The notes under the pieces are model-generated. The model was not told the origin of the DNA. It saw only the letters and a list, made by a program, of their open reading frames with translations, and made no database searches. A DNA stretch of 64,000 nucleotides from Bathynomus jamesi. Its lineage: Eukaryota; Arthropoda; Malacostraca; Isopoda; Cirolanidae. Shown here piece by piece: positions 29,857-42,079 of the stretch (positions within the stretch are counted from its first letter, which is position 1; each line of letters starts with the position of its first letter). The stretch lies in the NCBI GenBank assembly GCA_023014485.1, contig JAJOZX010000938.1, forward strand, positions 927,501 to 991,500, read 5' to 3'. A program made the position numbers and the translations under genes.

Positions 29857-32112
29857 TTATTCCCATATGCGAATAAAATCTAGCCCTGAGAGAGCGAACA
29901 GTGCTGCCGATGTAATTCCCAAGGAGACACCTGGGCAGGTAAATAAATATACAACACCGCTACGCAACGAGTCAGGGGTTCGATCCTTCGCTGAGAAAAA
30001 GCTACCTAAAGACGTTTTATTAATAAATATGATGCGGAAATCAGTATGATAAAAAAATTTCCTTAACAATTTTGTAAATTTAAGCTTAAATTCCTTATTC
30101 AAGGGACCCATTTCAGGTACCAAGAAATATTTTATATCCTTCGGCACTGTAATACATGGAAGTTGAGGGCTATAAACATTATTTAAGAAGGATCTAATTA
30201 GTTTGTCTACATATTGAACAGGAAAACTATTATTAGTAAAGTATGATCTTAGATTATTAAATTCATCATTAAGTAAGGTAAAATTAGAGGTCAAATTATA
30301 TCCTCTGAACAGGAGAGTTTTAATACAAGACATCTTATAGTTGAAATCAGTAAAACTAAAAAAATTCATGCCCAAACCAGTGAAAGTGGGTTTCCTATAA
30401 ACTGATGTAGTAATAGAATCACCGTTTTTCGAAATTAAAAGATCTAAGAAGGGGAGGGAGCCATTTTGCTCAGTTTCCATTGTATACGTTATATTGGGGT
30501 GCAAAGAATTAGGAAGTTAAAGAATTGTTGCGCTTGTACCGCATTATCAAAGACTGCTATCGAATCATCAACGAAGCGTCGATAGAAAATTGGCTTGAGA
30601 TGAGTGGGAGATTGTCTAAAAATTACACTTTCTAAATGAGTCATAAAAAAGTCAGCTGCTAACGGTCCGACTGTTGATCCCATCCCTACCCCATCAATTT
30701 GTTGGTAAACCTTATTGTTGAAAGTGAAATAGCATTGTTGAAGACCAATTCTAAAAGTTCCTTCAAATGAGACAATGAAAAACCATGAAAATTATCAACT
30801 GAGCTAAAAACCCTATCTAAAATAATGGCAATAGTTTCAGATACAGGTACATTTGTGAAAAGTGACTTTACATCAAAACTGACAAAAAACTTTTTTGAAT
30901 CGAAGTTTTTACCCAGGAGTTCTTTTTGGAATTCAAACGAGTTATTTATAGTGTAAACATTTTTCGCAAAGGGGGACAGGAGACGAACAACAAATTTTGC
31001 CAATTGAAAGGTGGGTAGTTATACGAAGCTAAAATAGGACGGAGAGGTGTTCCAGCTTTATGGATTTTAGGCAGACAGTATAATTGAGCAAGATTAGCAC
31101 CAGATGCGAACAACTGAGAGTAAGTATCATTTTTTATTATCTTTAAGGACTTTAGTCGTGACAGAAATCTATTAACCTGGTCTTCTAACCTTACAATGAC
31201 TTTATTTACAGGTTCTAGAATTTGTTTGAATTTAGTAAGATCACTTAGGATTTCATTAGTTTTGTTTGTAGTCCGATTTATTCAAATAACCACTCCGTTA
31301 CCCTTGTCTGGTCTAGTCACCAATCTCCTGGTTCTTTGCCAAATTCTTAATACACTGCAAATCACTCTTCCTAAATATGAAAGATTGAAATTTAAGATTT
31401 CTAAGTTTAAGAAAAATTCTTGAGTTAAATTTGAGAACTGACATTTGAGATTATTGAAATCCCCCACATGGGGAACATTTTTCAAGCCATTGAAAAAAAT
31501 TTTCAAAGTAAAGAAAAAACGAGGGCTTATATATTTGAAACAACGGAAGCTTAAATTGCAAACCAAGTGACAGTAAAAACTTTTCCCGAGGGGAGAGTGT
31601 GTAACTAGAAAGATTCGAAATTACCTCTGAATTGAAAAAATTTGGTGAATTCATTCCCAAAGCCTTTAACTTACGTTCATGTGTTTCCAAGATGGTAGAG
31701 TGAAATTTTTCTAGTTCACGTTGTACAAGAGAAATTATTAATAAATAGTCCAACAACGACAAGGTATTTTTAAGAGTAGTTATATAATGCCCAAGAGACT
31801 TGTTATGCGAATCTGATATTTTGATTTTATAATTAATTTCATTATTTAATAATATTCCAGGGACGATTGATAAAATTCAGAGTCATATAGATTATCACGG
31901 TAGAGTTTGAAGTAAACAAATTTCGGGAAAATCCTGCAAGTCCGACACATTTCAAGAAAATAACAGTCCAGTTTTGACTTGAGAAACTTTCGTGAAGTCT
32001 TCCAAACATGGCGATAAGCCCTGAGGCCATCTTGTCCATACCTTGAATATATATAATTATGCGGGTTGCTTCTACAGAGCTTCAATTTAATATTTAGGAG
32101 AATCCAATGCAA
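29857..32112 (-). pseudogene. Penelope-like polyprotein (RT plus GIY-YIG), broken
   Basis: From 32112 downward: an N-terminal helical region, SPREKFLLSLGLQFKLP (about 31580), TRPDKGNGVVI (about 31290), YCLPKIHKAGTPLRPI (about 31050), FVSFDVKSLFTNVP (about 30860; RT motif A), GSTVGPLAADFF (about 30670), YRRFVDDSIAVF (about 30565; motif C, Asp-Asp) and, near 29930, the GIY-YIG start GVVYLFTCP. These motifs define Penelope-like RT with a C-terminal nuclease. Frameshifts near 31850, 31460, 31190, 30685 and 30500 disable it. Confidence 0.8.
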
Positions 32113-32136
32113 GGAGAAATGTAAATGCCATGAAAG

Positions 32137-32184
32137 TCTTCTTTATTGCGCAACGTTTCGAGCAATACGCTCATCTTCAGGCTG
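32137..32184 (-). ncRNA. Candidate hammerhead ribozyme, PLE B end 2
   Basis: Same core as at 29251-29301, in the direct second copy. Confidence 0.55.
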
Positions 32185-32411
32185 TTTAATAACATGTGAA
32201 ATTAAAATCAATATTGAATGAAAAACAAACAGAAATTTCTATAACCTATTCGTAAAGACAAAATTTTAAAAGACTGAGAAAAGAGGGTTAAGTTCTAAGT
32301 TATACAGATTTCACATATAAAAATTAAGAAGTTATTTTTAAATACATGTAGTAAATGTGAAATTAATACACTGGAAAAATTACCAATAGTACACTGGAAC
32401 AATGGAGCTAT

Positions 32412-33295
32412 CTACCTTACACAGCAGTATCCGAGGCCGACTAATTTGAGCAGAGGAAACGGGAACGAAGGATGGCGAGGGAGATAGGGGAAGGAGGGAT
32501 TATAAGAATTGGGGAAGGAGGAGGGATCATAGCAAATTGAGAGGGACGGACGATGAGTCAAAACATTCAGACTAGGGGACAATGCTTTAATGAAAAGGGA
32601 TTCTAAAATTCTTAGTGAGTTGGACAAGTATTACAACCAAGAATTTTAAAATTGTCTAAAGTGACATCAATTTTGCATTTGATGCTATGTTCACGAATGC
32701 TGGAGCTTCCTTAGTTTTTAAAATTTTACCTGTTCGGCCACTTATTCCCATATGCGAATAAAATCTAGCCCTGAGAGAGCGAACAGTGCTGCCGATGTAA
32801 TTCCCAAGGAGACACCTGGGGCAGGTAAATAAATATACAACACCGCTACGCAACGAGTCAGGGGTTCGATCCCTTCGCTGAGAAAAAGCTACCTAAGACG
32901 TTTTATTAATAAATATGATGCGGAAATCAGTATGATAAAAAAATTTCCTTAACAATTTTGTAAATTTAAGCTTAAATTCCTTATTCAAGGGACCCATTTC
33001 AGGTACCAAGAAATATTTTATATCCTCGGCACTGTAATACATGGAAGTTGAGGGCTATAAACATTATTTAAGAAGGATCTAATTAGTTTGTCTACATATT
33101 GAACAGGAAAACTATTATTAGTAAAGTATGATCTTAGATTATTAAATTCATCATTAAGTAAGGTAAAATTAGAGGTCAAATTATATCCTCTGAACAGGAG
33201 AGTTTTAATACAAGACATCTTATAGTTGAAATCAGTAAAACTAAAAAAATTCATGCCCAAACCAGTGAAAGTGGGTTTCCTATAAACTGATGTAG
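32412..33295 (-). pseudogene. PLE B second copy, 3' part of the polyprotein
   Basis: Repeats the sequence of 29.53-30.42 kb. 33018-33260 holds a helical region after the RT, and 32656-32853 the GIY-YIG motif set: GVVYLFTCPRC, NYIGSTVRSLRARFYSH and GRTGK. Here the nuclease motif reads through better than in the first copy. Single-base indels separate the pieces. Confidence 0.75.
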
Positions 33296-33477
33296 TAATA
33301 GAATCACATTTACTACATGTATTTAAAAATAACTTCTTAATTTTTATATGTAAATCTGTATAACTTAGAACTTAACCCTCTTTTCTCAGTCTTTTAAAAT
33401 TTGTCTTTACGAATAGGTTATAGAAATTTCTGTTTGTTTTTCATTCAATATTGATTTTAATTTCACATTGTTATTAA

Positions 33478-33530
33478 ACAGCCTGAAGATGAGCGTATTG
33501 CTCGAAACGTTGCGCAATAAAGAAGACTTT
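33478..33530 (+). ncRNA. Candidate hammerhead ribozyme, PLE B inverted end
   Basis: Plus-strand copy of the PLE B core: CTGAAGA, stem GAGC/GCTC, GAAACG and TTGCGCAATAAA. Confidence 0.55.
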
Positions 33531-33600
33531 TCATGGCATTTACATTTCTCCTTGTCATTGGATTTCTCTAAATATTAAATTGAAGCTCTGTAGAAGCAAC

Positions 33601-33608
33601 CCCATAAT

Positions 33609-33639
<31 letters not shown>

Positions 33640-33695
33640 TATTATATATATATATCTATATATTCTATATATATATATCTATATATATATTAACT
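33601..33695. repeat. (TA)n microsatellite
   Basis: Interrupted TA repeat separating PLE B from LINE A copy 2. Confidence 0.8.
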
Positions 33696-36280
33696 TCCCA
33701 TTTATAGAATACAAAAGGTGGATAGGAATATATATATTCACCAGGACAAGGGGGGCACAAGAGAAGACCAGGAGCAAGCAAAAATGTTGATGGCTCTCAA
33801 AATGAGTTTATGCTGACACAGGAGATAACAAAAATACCAGAAAAAATAACTACCTGGATCTGGTATTTCACGAATAACACGAACTTGATTGCTGATATAA
33901 AAATAACCCCAACCATTATCTCAGACCACAACTTAATCGAGATTCAACAATATGACGGCAGCATTAAAACACAATACACATATTGTGGAAGAAGTAAATT
34001 CGGGGCCTTTAACTTAAACTCGAAGACTATAAATTTGGAAGCAATTAGATCGCACATGGCCCAAATAGAATGGAGACAATTTTCGAGAATAAAACAACGG
34101 AAAATGCTAACAACCTTGGAGGAAAAAACGCTGAGAATTTTAGAAAAATATGCTCCGAATCACAGCCAAAAGGAAAGAGGAGCTGGCTAGAGAGACAAAA
34201 GAGAAGACTATTCCGCAAAAGAAAGAGAGTGGAGGCGAAGTTAGGTAACTGCGGAGATAATGACAGGAAAGCAATAAAGAAAGACTGGAGGGTATCGATA
34301 GGAAATACAGCCTGATTAAGGACCATACAGAGAGGGAAGAGGAAAAGTCGGTAGAAGCAATAAAGGAAAATCCAAAATACTTCTATAGCTATGCAGAAGG
34401 GAAGACAAAACGCGCGCCGCTATTGGGCCCCTTAAGGACGGGAAATAATGAACTAACCGACGATCAAAAGAAATATCTGATACATTGAGAGCTCATATAT
34501 TAGTTTTCAGTACCCCAAAAAGTGACAAAGCGATACCTGACTAAATGCATTCTTTGAAGAGGAATTTCAGGAGAGTACATAACAGACTTTGATTTTACAC
34601 AGAAGATGTAGCGAGAGCTATAGGACAAATGAAACCACATTCAGCTGCAGGTCCGGACAATTGGAACGCATTATTGATTAAAAACTGTAAAAATGAAATA
34701 GCTACACCTTTACACTGGATATGGAGAAGATCCCTAGACACGGGAAATACCGAGCATCTTGAAAAGAGAAAACATTGTCCCTATATATAAAGGAGGGGAC
34801 AGATCTCAAGCAAAGTACTATAGACCAGTGTCATTGAAGTCCAACCTCACCAAAGTGTTTGAAAGAATAGGTAGAGAGAAAATTTATGATTTCCTGGAGA
34901 CACGGGAAAGATTCAACGAAAATCAGCATGGATTCCGATCGGGTAGATCATGCCTATCACAAATAATAGAACACTACAACAATATCCAAGATGCATTGGA
35001 AGGCAATGACAACTACGATGTTATATACACAGATTTTGCTAAAGCTTTCGATAAATGTGACCATGGTATAATAGCACATAAAATTAAATATATGGGAATA
35101 ACAGGCAAAGTGGGAAAATGGATTTACAACTTCCTTAGAGATCTTCGGCAGGTCGACAAAATTCAAGGTATATCATCATCAGAATCGGAAGTACGCAGCT
35201 CAGTACCACAAGGGACAGTACTGGCCCCACTCCTGTTCATTATTATGATAACAGACATAGACAGCGGAGTAAACAGCAACAGTATAGTAACATCCTTTGC
35301 AGACGATACAAAGATCAGCAGAAAACTAAGCGATGTACATGACGTGGAGGCCTTGCAGAGGGACACGAACAAAATATACAAATGGTGGTCAGAAGAGAAC
35401 AACATGTCATTCAACGCCGAGAAATTTCAGCTGTTGAGATATGGTAGAAAAGAAGAACTTAAACAGACTGCACATTATGCTCCAGATAGACAAGAAATTC
35501 AGAGAAGCACGAAAGCGATTGATCTCCGGATAATAATGACAGATGATGCGAAATTCGTAACACAAAATCAGATGCGATAAATAAAGCAAAAAGAGTCGCC
35601 GGACAGGTACTAAGAACTTTCAAGAGAAGGGACAAAACAGTAATGATTCCCCTGCTAAAAACACTGATTATACCAAAACTTGAATACTGCTCAGTTTTGA
35701 CGTCCCCATATAAAAAGGAAGAAACTAATAAACTAGAGGAAACGCAAAGGCATTTCACAGCCAAGATTGATGGCTGCAAAGAACTCCACTACTGGGAAAG
35801 ACTACGTGAACTAAATCTGTACTCACTGGAAAGAAGAAGAGAGAGGTACATCATAATCTACATATGGAAAATGATCGAAAAACAGGTACCAAACCTAAAA
35901 CTAAACCCAATTACCATTCAAACAACACTGGAAAATAGGAAAGGCAGAATGTGTAGTGTTCCCAAATTAAAGGCCCGACAAGGGACCTCCTCAACCCTGA
36001 AGGAAAATAGCTTGGTTGTCAGGGGGCCAAGTCTTTTCAACCAGCTTCCTAAGGACCTCAGAAACGTAACGAGAGTCAAAGTTGAAGTCTTCAAGAAAAG
36101 ACTGGATGCCTGGCTCAGGACAGTACCAGATGAGCCTGACGTGCCTGGCTATGTACTGTGGAGAGTGCAAGAAAGCAACTCGCTCCTCCACCAGGCCAGA
36201 CCTAGAGGCGGGGCCACCAGATTGACCTCCGTGTGAAGAGAGACCAACGCACGAAACAACATAAGGTAAGGTGTATATAT
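33696..36280 (+). mobile_element. LINE A, copy 2 (best preserved)
   Basis: 5'-truncated in the endonuclease domain and about 2.6 kb long. Collinear with copy 1 (16.04-18.73 kb), ending at 'ggtaaggtgtatatatt'. The 3' untranslated part is short, with no poly(A). Confidence 0.85.
33810..36236 (+). pseudogene. LINE A endonuclease-reverse transcriptase, copy 2
   Basis: The endonuclease end has TIISDHN (about 33917). The longest open piece, 34759-35580, is the RT palm: YRPVSLKSNL, HGFRSGRSCLSQ, YTDFAKAFDKCDH (motif A), PQGTVLAPLLF (motif B) and FADDT (motif C at about 35297). After a frameshift at about 35577, 35643-36236 carries LEYCSVLTSPY and the C-terminal FKKRLDAWL block common in CR1-group LINEs. 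Frameshifts at about 34190, 34500-34750 and 35580 remain. Confidence 0.85.
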
Positions 36281-36431
36281 TGTCACAGTTGAGGCTATAA
36301 ATGGATGCGATCTGTTCCCGATTTCCAATTTTAATTTCCAATGATGGTATGTTTATGGTACAACAGTCCCTCTCCATCACGGCCAGTTTTTTTTAAAAAC
36401 TATTTTCCTGTTTTATGGCGAATGTTATTCC

Positions 36432-36474
<43 letters not shown>

Positions 36475-36527
36475 TATATATTATAATATATTATATATAT
36501 ATTTATATATATATATATATATATATG

Positions 36528-36570
<43 letters not shown>

Positions 36571-36616
36571 ATATATATATTATATATATATATATATAAT
36601 AATATATATATATGTA

Positions 36617-36683
<67 letters not shown>

Positions 36684-36700
36684 CGCAGGTAACGAAATAA
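36281..36700. repeat. Repeat D copy and (TA)n block
   Basis: 36286-36430 resembles 29087-29165; 36435-36680 is an interrupted (TA)n tract. Apparent ORFs across it are Ile/Tyr runs and not genes. Confidence 0.6.
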
Positions 36701-36859
36701 AAGGGTGTTTATTATACCTTCAAATTTCCCTTTCCCCACCCATCTCATCGGCGCCCCAGAAAAAAAGTTTTATTCTCCAAGCATAGCTTTTCTCTCTCTC
36801 CACGGTTCTGAAAGATATCTATGGAAAGTGCGAGATATATTTGACACGCTCCAGATTTC

Positions 36860-37055
36860 ACGGGACATCCAATTAAAACCCAGTGGGTGTGGCCTCATGA
36901 CCTCTGGTTGGTGGATGGCAGCAGTCACACGTTAAGGGCCACCCAAATTTCACCGACGGCCAATAGGAAACTCGTTATTCGGATATTGTGGGTGATTACA
37001 ATTAGGCTCCCGTCTATAAAAGGGAGCATTTTCATATGGAATCCTCATCAGTTGC
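36860..37055 (+). promoter_or_regulatory. Core promoter of the 63-aa gene
   Basis: CCAAT boxes lie near 36868 and 36960, a TATAAA box at 37015-37020, and an arthropod-type initiator TCAGT at 37048-37052, about 33 bp downstream. The sequence is less AT-rich than its surroundings. Confidence 0.5.
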
Positions 37056-37087
37056 ATTATCAACGAGTACTACAGAAATATCTCGTC

Positions 37088-37279
37088 ATGAGTCATTCAC
37101 AGCAGCTTTACATCTCCCCGGAATTGTTTGAAGATGAGGATTTCTATCCAGCGGCTGCGCTCCACCTTTTCGCAGAGGCAGACCGGAAAGCCCTACTTTC
37201 AACGCAGACTGTTGCAGAAATTTGTGACGACGAGAAAGAACCAGCGGAAACATCATTTGAAATGGAAGTAATTACGTAA
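37088..37279 (+). CDS. 63-aa acidic protein of unknown function with own promoter and polyA signal
   Basis: Intact frame from the first ATG 38 bp after the predicted initiator. Rich in Glu/Asp/Ala (many acidic residues in the second half), with a short helical segment around AALHLFAEADR and no signal peptide or membrane segment. AATAAA lies at 37354-37359, 75 bp past the stop. A tight promoter-ORF-polyA unit of about 450 bp between two (TA)n tracts suggests a small viral or transposon gene, or a host microprotein gene. I do not recognise it. Confidence 0.45.
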   Translation: MSHSQQLYISPELFEDEDFYPAAALHLFAEADRKALLSTQTVAEICDDEKEPAETSFEMEVIT

Positions 37280-37430
37280 TAATTTAGTTTGTGATTCGGG
37301 ATATATACATCGTATCATTCAATGCAAGTGTTAGTTAATTTCTAAAAATTCGTAATAAAACGAAGTGAAAGGATATCTGCTTTGTGATTATAATTTGCTG
37401 GGTGTTTTCTCTTTTTGTAACTCTCTCCCC

Positions 37431-37469
<39 letters not shown>

Positions 37470-37485
37470 ATATATATATGTATTA
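37431..37485. repeat. (TA)n microsatellite
   Basis: Uninterrupted TA run with one break. Confidence 0.85.
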
Positions 37486-37499
37486 ACAACCGGGATCGT

Positions 37500-37945
37500 T
37501 ACGTGGGTAATATAACCTAATCTAGCATATCCTAACCGGGCATAATGTAACCTAATCTAGCATATTCTAACAGGGCATAATGTAACCTAATCTAGCATAT
37601 TCTAACCGGGCATAATGTAACCTAACCTAATCCAGTTTAATCTAACCGGGCATAATATAACCTAAGCATAGATTAATCGGGTATAATATAACCTAAGCTA
37701 GCGTAGCCTAACCGGTCATAATATAGCCTAACCTAGCGTAACCTAACCGGTTATAATATAGCCTAACCTAGCGTAACGTAACCGGTCATAATATAGCCTA
37801 ACCTAGCATAACCTAACCTGGCATAATATAACCTAACCTAGCGTAACCTAACCGGAAATAATATAACCTAACCTAACCCAGTTTAATCTAGCAGGGCATA
37901 ATATATCCTAATCTAACACAACTGAACCGAACCTGACCTAATTTA
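37500..37945. repeat. CCTAA-rich degenerate array 1
   Basis: About 12 diverged units of roughly 35 bp built from 'ccgggcataatataacctaa' plus 'cctagcgtaacctaac'. CCTAA is the complement of the arthropod telomere unit TTAGG, here dispersed in a longer unit. Same family as 42.65-42.96 and 43.26-43.55 kb. Confidence 0.8.
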
Positions 37946-38036
37946 GTCCGAATTGCTCCTTCCGACAAAGGTCAAACTTTTCACCCCACCCTAGACCTAC
38001 GGTTTAACTGGGAATCCAATACCCCAGCGTTTTGTC
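37946..38036 (-). repeat. SINE-tail-like segment
   Basis: Reverse complement of the SINE body: 'accctagacctacggtttaa' and 'ccgacaaaggtcaaactttt' correspond to 24.76-24.82 kb. It ends 'agcgttttgtcattc', the junction with LINE B. Confidence 0.6.
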
Positions 38037-38310
38037 ATTCGTCAGCCAGACTCTCTACTCATTCGTCAGCCAGACTGTATTCATTCGTCGCCCAGACTCT
38101 GTACTCATTCGTCAGCCAGACTGTACTCATTCGTCAGCGAGACTCTGTACTCATTCGTCAGCCAGACTGTACTCATTCGTCAGCCAGACTCTGTACTCAT
38201 TCGTCAGCCAGACTGTATTCATTCGTCAGCCAGACTCTGTACTCATTCGTCAGCCAGACTGTTCTCATTCGTCAGCCAGACTCTGTATTCATTCGTCAGC
38301 CAGACTCTGT
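38032..38310 (+). repeat. 22-25-bp minisatellite, probably LINE B 5' leader
   Basis: About 12 units of 'cattcgtcagccagactctg' type, alternating a longer and a shorter form. An open frame crosses it only because of the repeat. Confidence 0.8.
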
Positions 38311-38537
38311 ACTGAACGGACGCATTTCCTGAGCTCTCTGATATTGCATCTACTTTTGCATGTTGCTGAGAACTTTACGTATGGAAAGTTTTGAATTTTA
38401 TATACTTTCGTTTATATTCACGTTGTCATAGTTAAGTAATTGAATTTTAGTGGTTTTTAGCGATTTAGAAATTTGCATAGCGTGTCGGCTTAATTTAACT
38501 TAAACTTGGACGGTTTAAACTAATTTTTAACTGCGCG

Positions 38538-39572
38538 ATGCCGTCGCAGAAAGCGTCATGTGTTAGGTGTAGGGTAAACCGGTGGTATTCGGAATTTAAA
38601 GATTATAACGGCGGTCCTATGGCGATTACCGAAAGATCAGTTTGTTTCTTTTGTGAGTTAATGGAGGAAATAGTTGACATAAAACGTAGTGTACGTGAGG
38701 TAACCGAAAGACTTGCAACGCTTGATGAGGGCAGGGGTAGGGCTACGGTTAACAAAAGCCGAACCAGTACTAACGTTGAAGACATTAGCAATTTGAAGGG
38801 TGAGGCGCATAACCTAGTTTCTAGTTTAGGTAGCTTGTCGGGAAGGTTGGCTAGAGTTGAGGAAGGGGTTAAGGTTAGTCCGAGAGTGGTAGATGGGGAG
38901 GGATTTAGAGAAGTTAAGGGTGGAGCTAGGACGCGTACGTTAGGTGATAGGAATCCCCCCCCATGGAGGTTTCGAACCCTTTCGCCCATTCGGAAAGGGA
39001 CGTGAATGAGGGGGAAACTATTTTAATTGGAGACTCTTTAGTGCGCCACTTGGACAAAGAGTTCGTTGAACGGCATCCAACCAAGAGGAGGAGGGTCTGT
39101 CTCCCAGGGGCCAGGGTTCACAGACTTAGAGACGAAGTGGATAGGATTGACGTTGCCTCCCGTCACTCGATGTTGGTGACGATGGTAGGAGGCAACGACT
39201 CGTATAGGCCCGATACGAGAGTGCCTGACCTTTTGGAGAGATATAGGGGGATAATTAGGTCCCTGAAGACGAGGTCAGATAGGTCTTTAGTTCTAGGTAT
39301 TACCCCTAGGCACGGGTTGGGTCTTAGGATTACGTCAAAAACAATATTTTTGAATAATAAATTAAAAGAGATTTGTGCTGAGGAAAATGTATCCTTCGTA
39401 GAGCTGTGGTCCGAATTTAGTGATCCTAGCCTTTTTATAAAAGATGGGGGTGCATTTTAATGAAATAGGTAATGCTAGGCTAGGTAGGTTAATAGACGAA
39501 AACGTGCGAAAGCTGTATAGGTCGAAGCCTTCTTTAAACGTTGTGAGTCCGGGGAACGCGTGCCCGACGTGA
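38538..39572 (+). pseudogene. LINE B ORF1 with SGNH/esterase-like domain
   Basis: The N-terminus (from the ATG at 38538) has Cys pairs CVRC and CFFC and a helical region. After a frameshift in the C8 run near 38957, the second half reads ETILIGDSLVRHL (GDS block), VGGNDSY and, near 39445, a DG-HFN block in a shifted frame. GDS, GGND and a late Asp/His are the SGNH hydrolase signature found in ORF1 of CR1-group LINEs. Two single-base slips in homopolymers are the only visible damage before the stop at 39572. Confidence 0.75.
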
Positions 39573-42079
39573 AAAATAGTTTAAAACGCGGGCCCGTGGT
39601 AAAAAATAACTTAAACATCTTTTATTGTAACGCGCGTAGTATTAGAAATAAATTAAATGAATTTAAGGCGATAATTTATTCCGGCAACTACGATATAGTT
39701 GCTATCACTGAAACTTGGCTAAATACCGTGACTCGGGACTTGTTGGGGGAACTTCATATACCGTGTTTTAAACTCTTTACTAATGATAGGTTACATAGGT
39801 TTGGTGGCGGCGTTTTGCTGTACCTTCGTAATTCCCTTTGGGCTATCGAGGTTAAGTTAGATTTTCCGGCAGCAATTCTTGGTAACTTTATTGACAATCG
39901 GAAGAGTATAATTGTCGGAGACTTTAACTGCCCTAATGTTAATTATGAGACTTTTACTGGTAATGAGGAGGGTTTGAGATTGATTGAGTTTATGGAAGAT
40001 AACTTTTTACAATAGATGGTTACCGAACCAACGCGCGGTGATAATATTTTAGATTTTGTGATGACGAACGGCGAGAATATAGTCGAAGGTTTAGAAGTAG
40101 GCGAGAGTTTAGGATTTAAGTTAGGTTTAAGTTATTGATAGAAAACACTAGGGATAGTAACGTAATAGAAGTCCCTGATTTTCGTAGGGATAATTTTGAT
40201 AGTTTTGCGGATAGGATGAGAGTAGTGGACTGGGATAACTTATTTTTGGGTAATGACACAAATTTGCATTGGGTGGCGTTTAAAAAAAGTTTTAGGAATA
40301 TTGAAAGGGAGTTTATTCCTCGTAGGCCCAAGCGCGCTAGAAATCATGGTAGGCCCAAGTGGTGGACTAGGGAAATAGGCGAATTCATAAACAAGCGTAA
40401 TAGAGCATATAGACTTAATGAGCGCAATGGCACGGCAGCTAACTTTAATAGATATATCGAGCTTAGAGGTCAGGTTAAAAGATCAGTTAGGAATGCTATG
40501 CGTAATTTAGAGATACTTATAGCTGCAGATAGTAAACATAATCCAAAAAGTTTTTTGAATACGTTAATAATCATAAACCGATAGAAGATAACATAGGCCC
40601 TCTAGTGGATGTTAATGGCGCCTTGGCTTCTGACGCTCAGGCGATGGCGGGTATTTTCAATAACTTTTTTTCGACAGTTTTTCCCATAGAAGACGTAAAT
40701 AATGTCCCCGACGTGGACTATTTTGGATGATATAACTGTTTACGAGGGTGAGATTGAGCATTATATCGATAGGCTAAAAGTTAGCAAGGCTCCAGGCCCT
40801 GACGCTTTTTATCCCAGACATTTGAAAGATTTGAAAGACGTTATCGTAGGCCCCTTAACGAAGATTTTTAATCAGTCACTCGAAACGGGGATTATTCCTG
40901 AAGACTGCAAATTAGCTAACGTCACGCCTATTTTTAAAAAAGGCGACCGCGCAGAAGCTAGCAATTATAGGCCGAATAGCTTAACGTCAATTGTCGGTAA
41001 ACTTTGGGAATCCGTAGTTAGGGATCGTATCATCGATCACTTAGAAAGTAGAGATTTGATTAATAGTAGTCAGCATGGGTTTCGACGCCATAGGTCTTGT
41101 TTAACTAATTTGTTAGAATTTTATAAAGAAATAGTGCGTGAATACGATAGGCATAGAGCGGCTGATGTTATTTATTTAGATTTTAAAAAAGGCGTTCGAT
41201 ACAGTTCCGCATAGGAGATTAATTGCGAAGGTCAAAGCGCCCGGTATACGCGGTCAGGTAGCTAACTGGTTAGAAGAATGGCTTCGTGCTAGGAGGCAGA
41301 TGGTGGTAGTTAATGGTAGTGAATCGGGGTGGTTGGATGTGGGTAGCGGTATCCCACAGGGTTCAGTGTTAGGCCCATTGCTATTCGTAATTTACATTAA
41401 CGACATAGATGTAGGATTGACTAGTAACGTGTCAAAATTCGCGGACGATACTAAAATAGGCGGTAAGGTTGTTAACGAGGAAGTAGATTTAGGCGTACGC
41501 GTATCTAAGGATTTAAAAGTTAGGAACCAGTTCCTGGAGTCTTGCGCAAAAGCTAATAGGATGTTAGGCTTCATAGCGCGTAATTTCCAATTTAAATCGA
41601 AGGATATTATATTGCCCCTTTACAAGTCCCTAGTCTGGCCTCATTTAGAATATGCCGTTCAGTTTTGGTGCCCGTATTTGCGCGAGGATATTGATAGGTT
41701 AGAAAGGGTTCAGCTTCGTGCCACGAAACTAATTCCGTCATTGCGCAACAAGCCTTATGAAGATAGAATAAAAGAGTTAGACTTGTATTCACTCGAAACT
41801 AGGAGATTAAGGGGGGAGTTTATTGAAGTTTTCAAAATCGTTAATAACATCGATAACGTAAATTTTGACAAATTGTTCACTTTCGATAATAGCAATACTC
41901 GTAATAACGGATTTAAATTGCGTGGCAGACGTTTCATTACTAATATCGCTAAAAATTTCTTTACGTTTAAAGTAATTGATAAATGGAATAATCTTCCCGC
42001 GTCAGTCGTTCATTCTACCAGCGTTAATATGTTTAAGAACCGTTTAGATAGGCATTTTAAAAATATTAACGTTGTTTAA
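39560..42079 (+). pseudogene. LINE B ORF2 endonuclease-reverse transcriptase
   Basis: Begins in overlap with ORF1. Endonuclease: NIFYCNARSIRNKLNEF (39615), ITETWL (39705) and VGDFNCP (about 39915), with a stop at 40013. RT: KAPGPD (40785), NYRPNSLTSIVGKLWE, HGFRRHRSCLTNL, VIYLDFKK (motif A, frameshift at 41190), GIPQGSVLGPLLF (motif B) and KFADDTKI (motif C, 41440). The C-terminal CR1 region ends NMFKNRLDRHF. Frameshifts or stops occur near 40013, 40130, 40580, 40700, 41200 and 41480. Confidence 0.85.

Larger units (their letters stand above)
29207..33600 (-). mobile_element. Penelope-like element B with direct and inverted partial copies
   Basis: Three parts. 29207-32090 is a minus-strand element with RT and GIY-YIG coding. 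32091-33304 is a direct second copy of its 3' half. 33305-33600 is an inverted copy of the terminal 290 bp. Both outer junctions carry 'gcttctacagagcttcaatt'. Each terminal segment includes the hammerhead-like motif. Tandem and inverted terminal pieces are characteristic of Penelope-like elements. Confidence 0.85.

Noticed and set aside
36341..36571. Ile/Tyr-rich open frames over TA tracts (also near 4815, 27002, 49268 and 56872)
   Set aside because: These are translations of (TA)n microsatellites.
37500..37945. True telomere
   Set aside because: CCTAA units are degenerate, embedded in a 35-bp unit, and flanked on both sides by other sequence; there is no pure (TTAGG)n run.
38032..38394. 120-residue open frame rich in Ser-Gln-Thr repeats
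   Set aside because: It is the translation of a minisatellite; repeat unit lengths alternate and the frame meaning changes along it.
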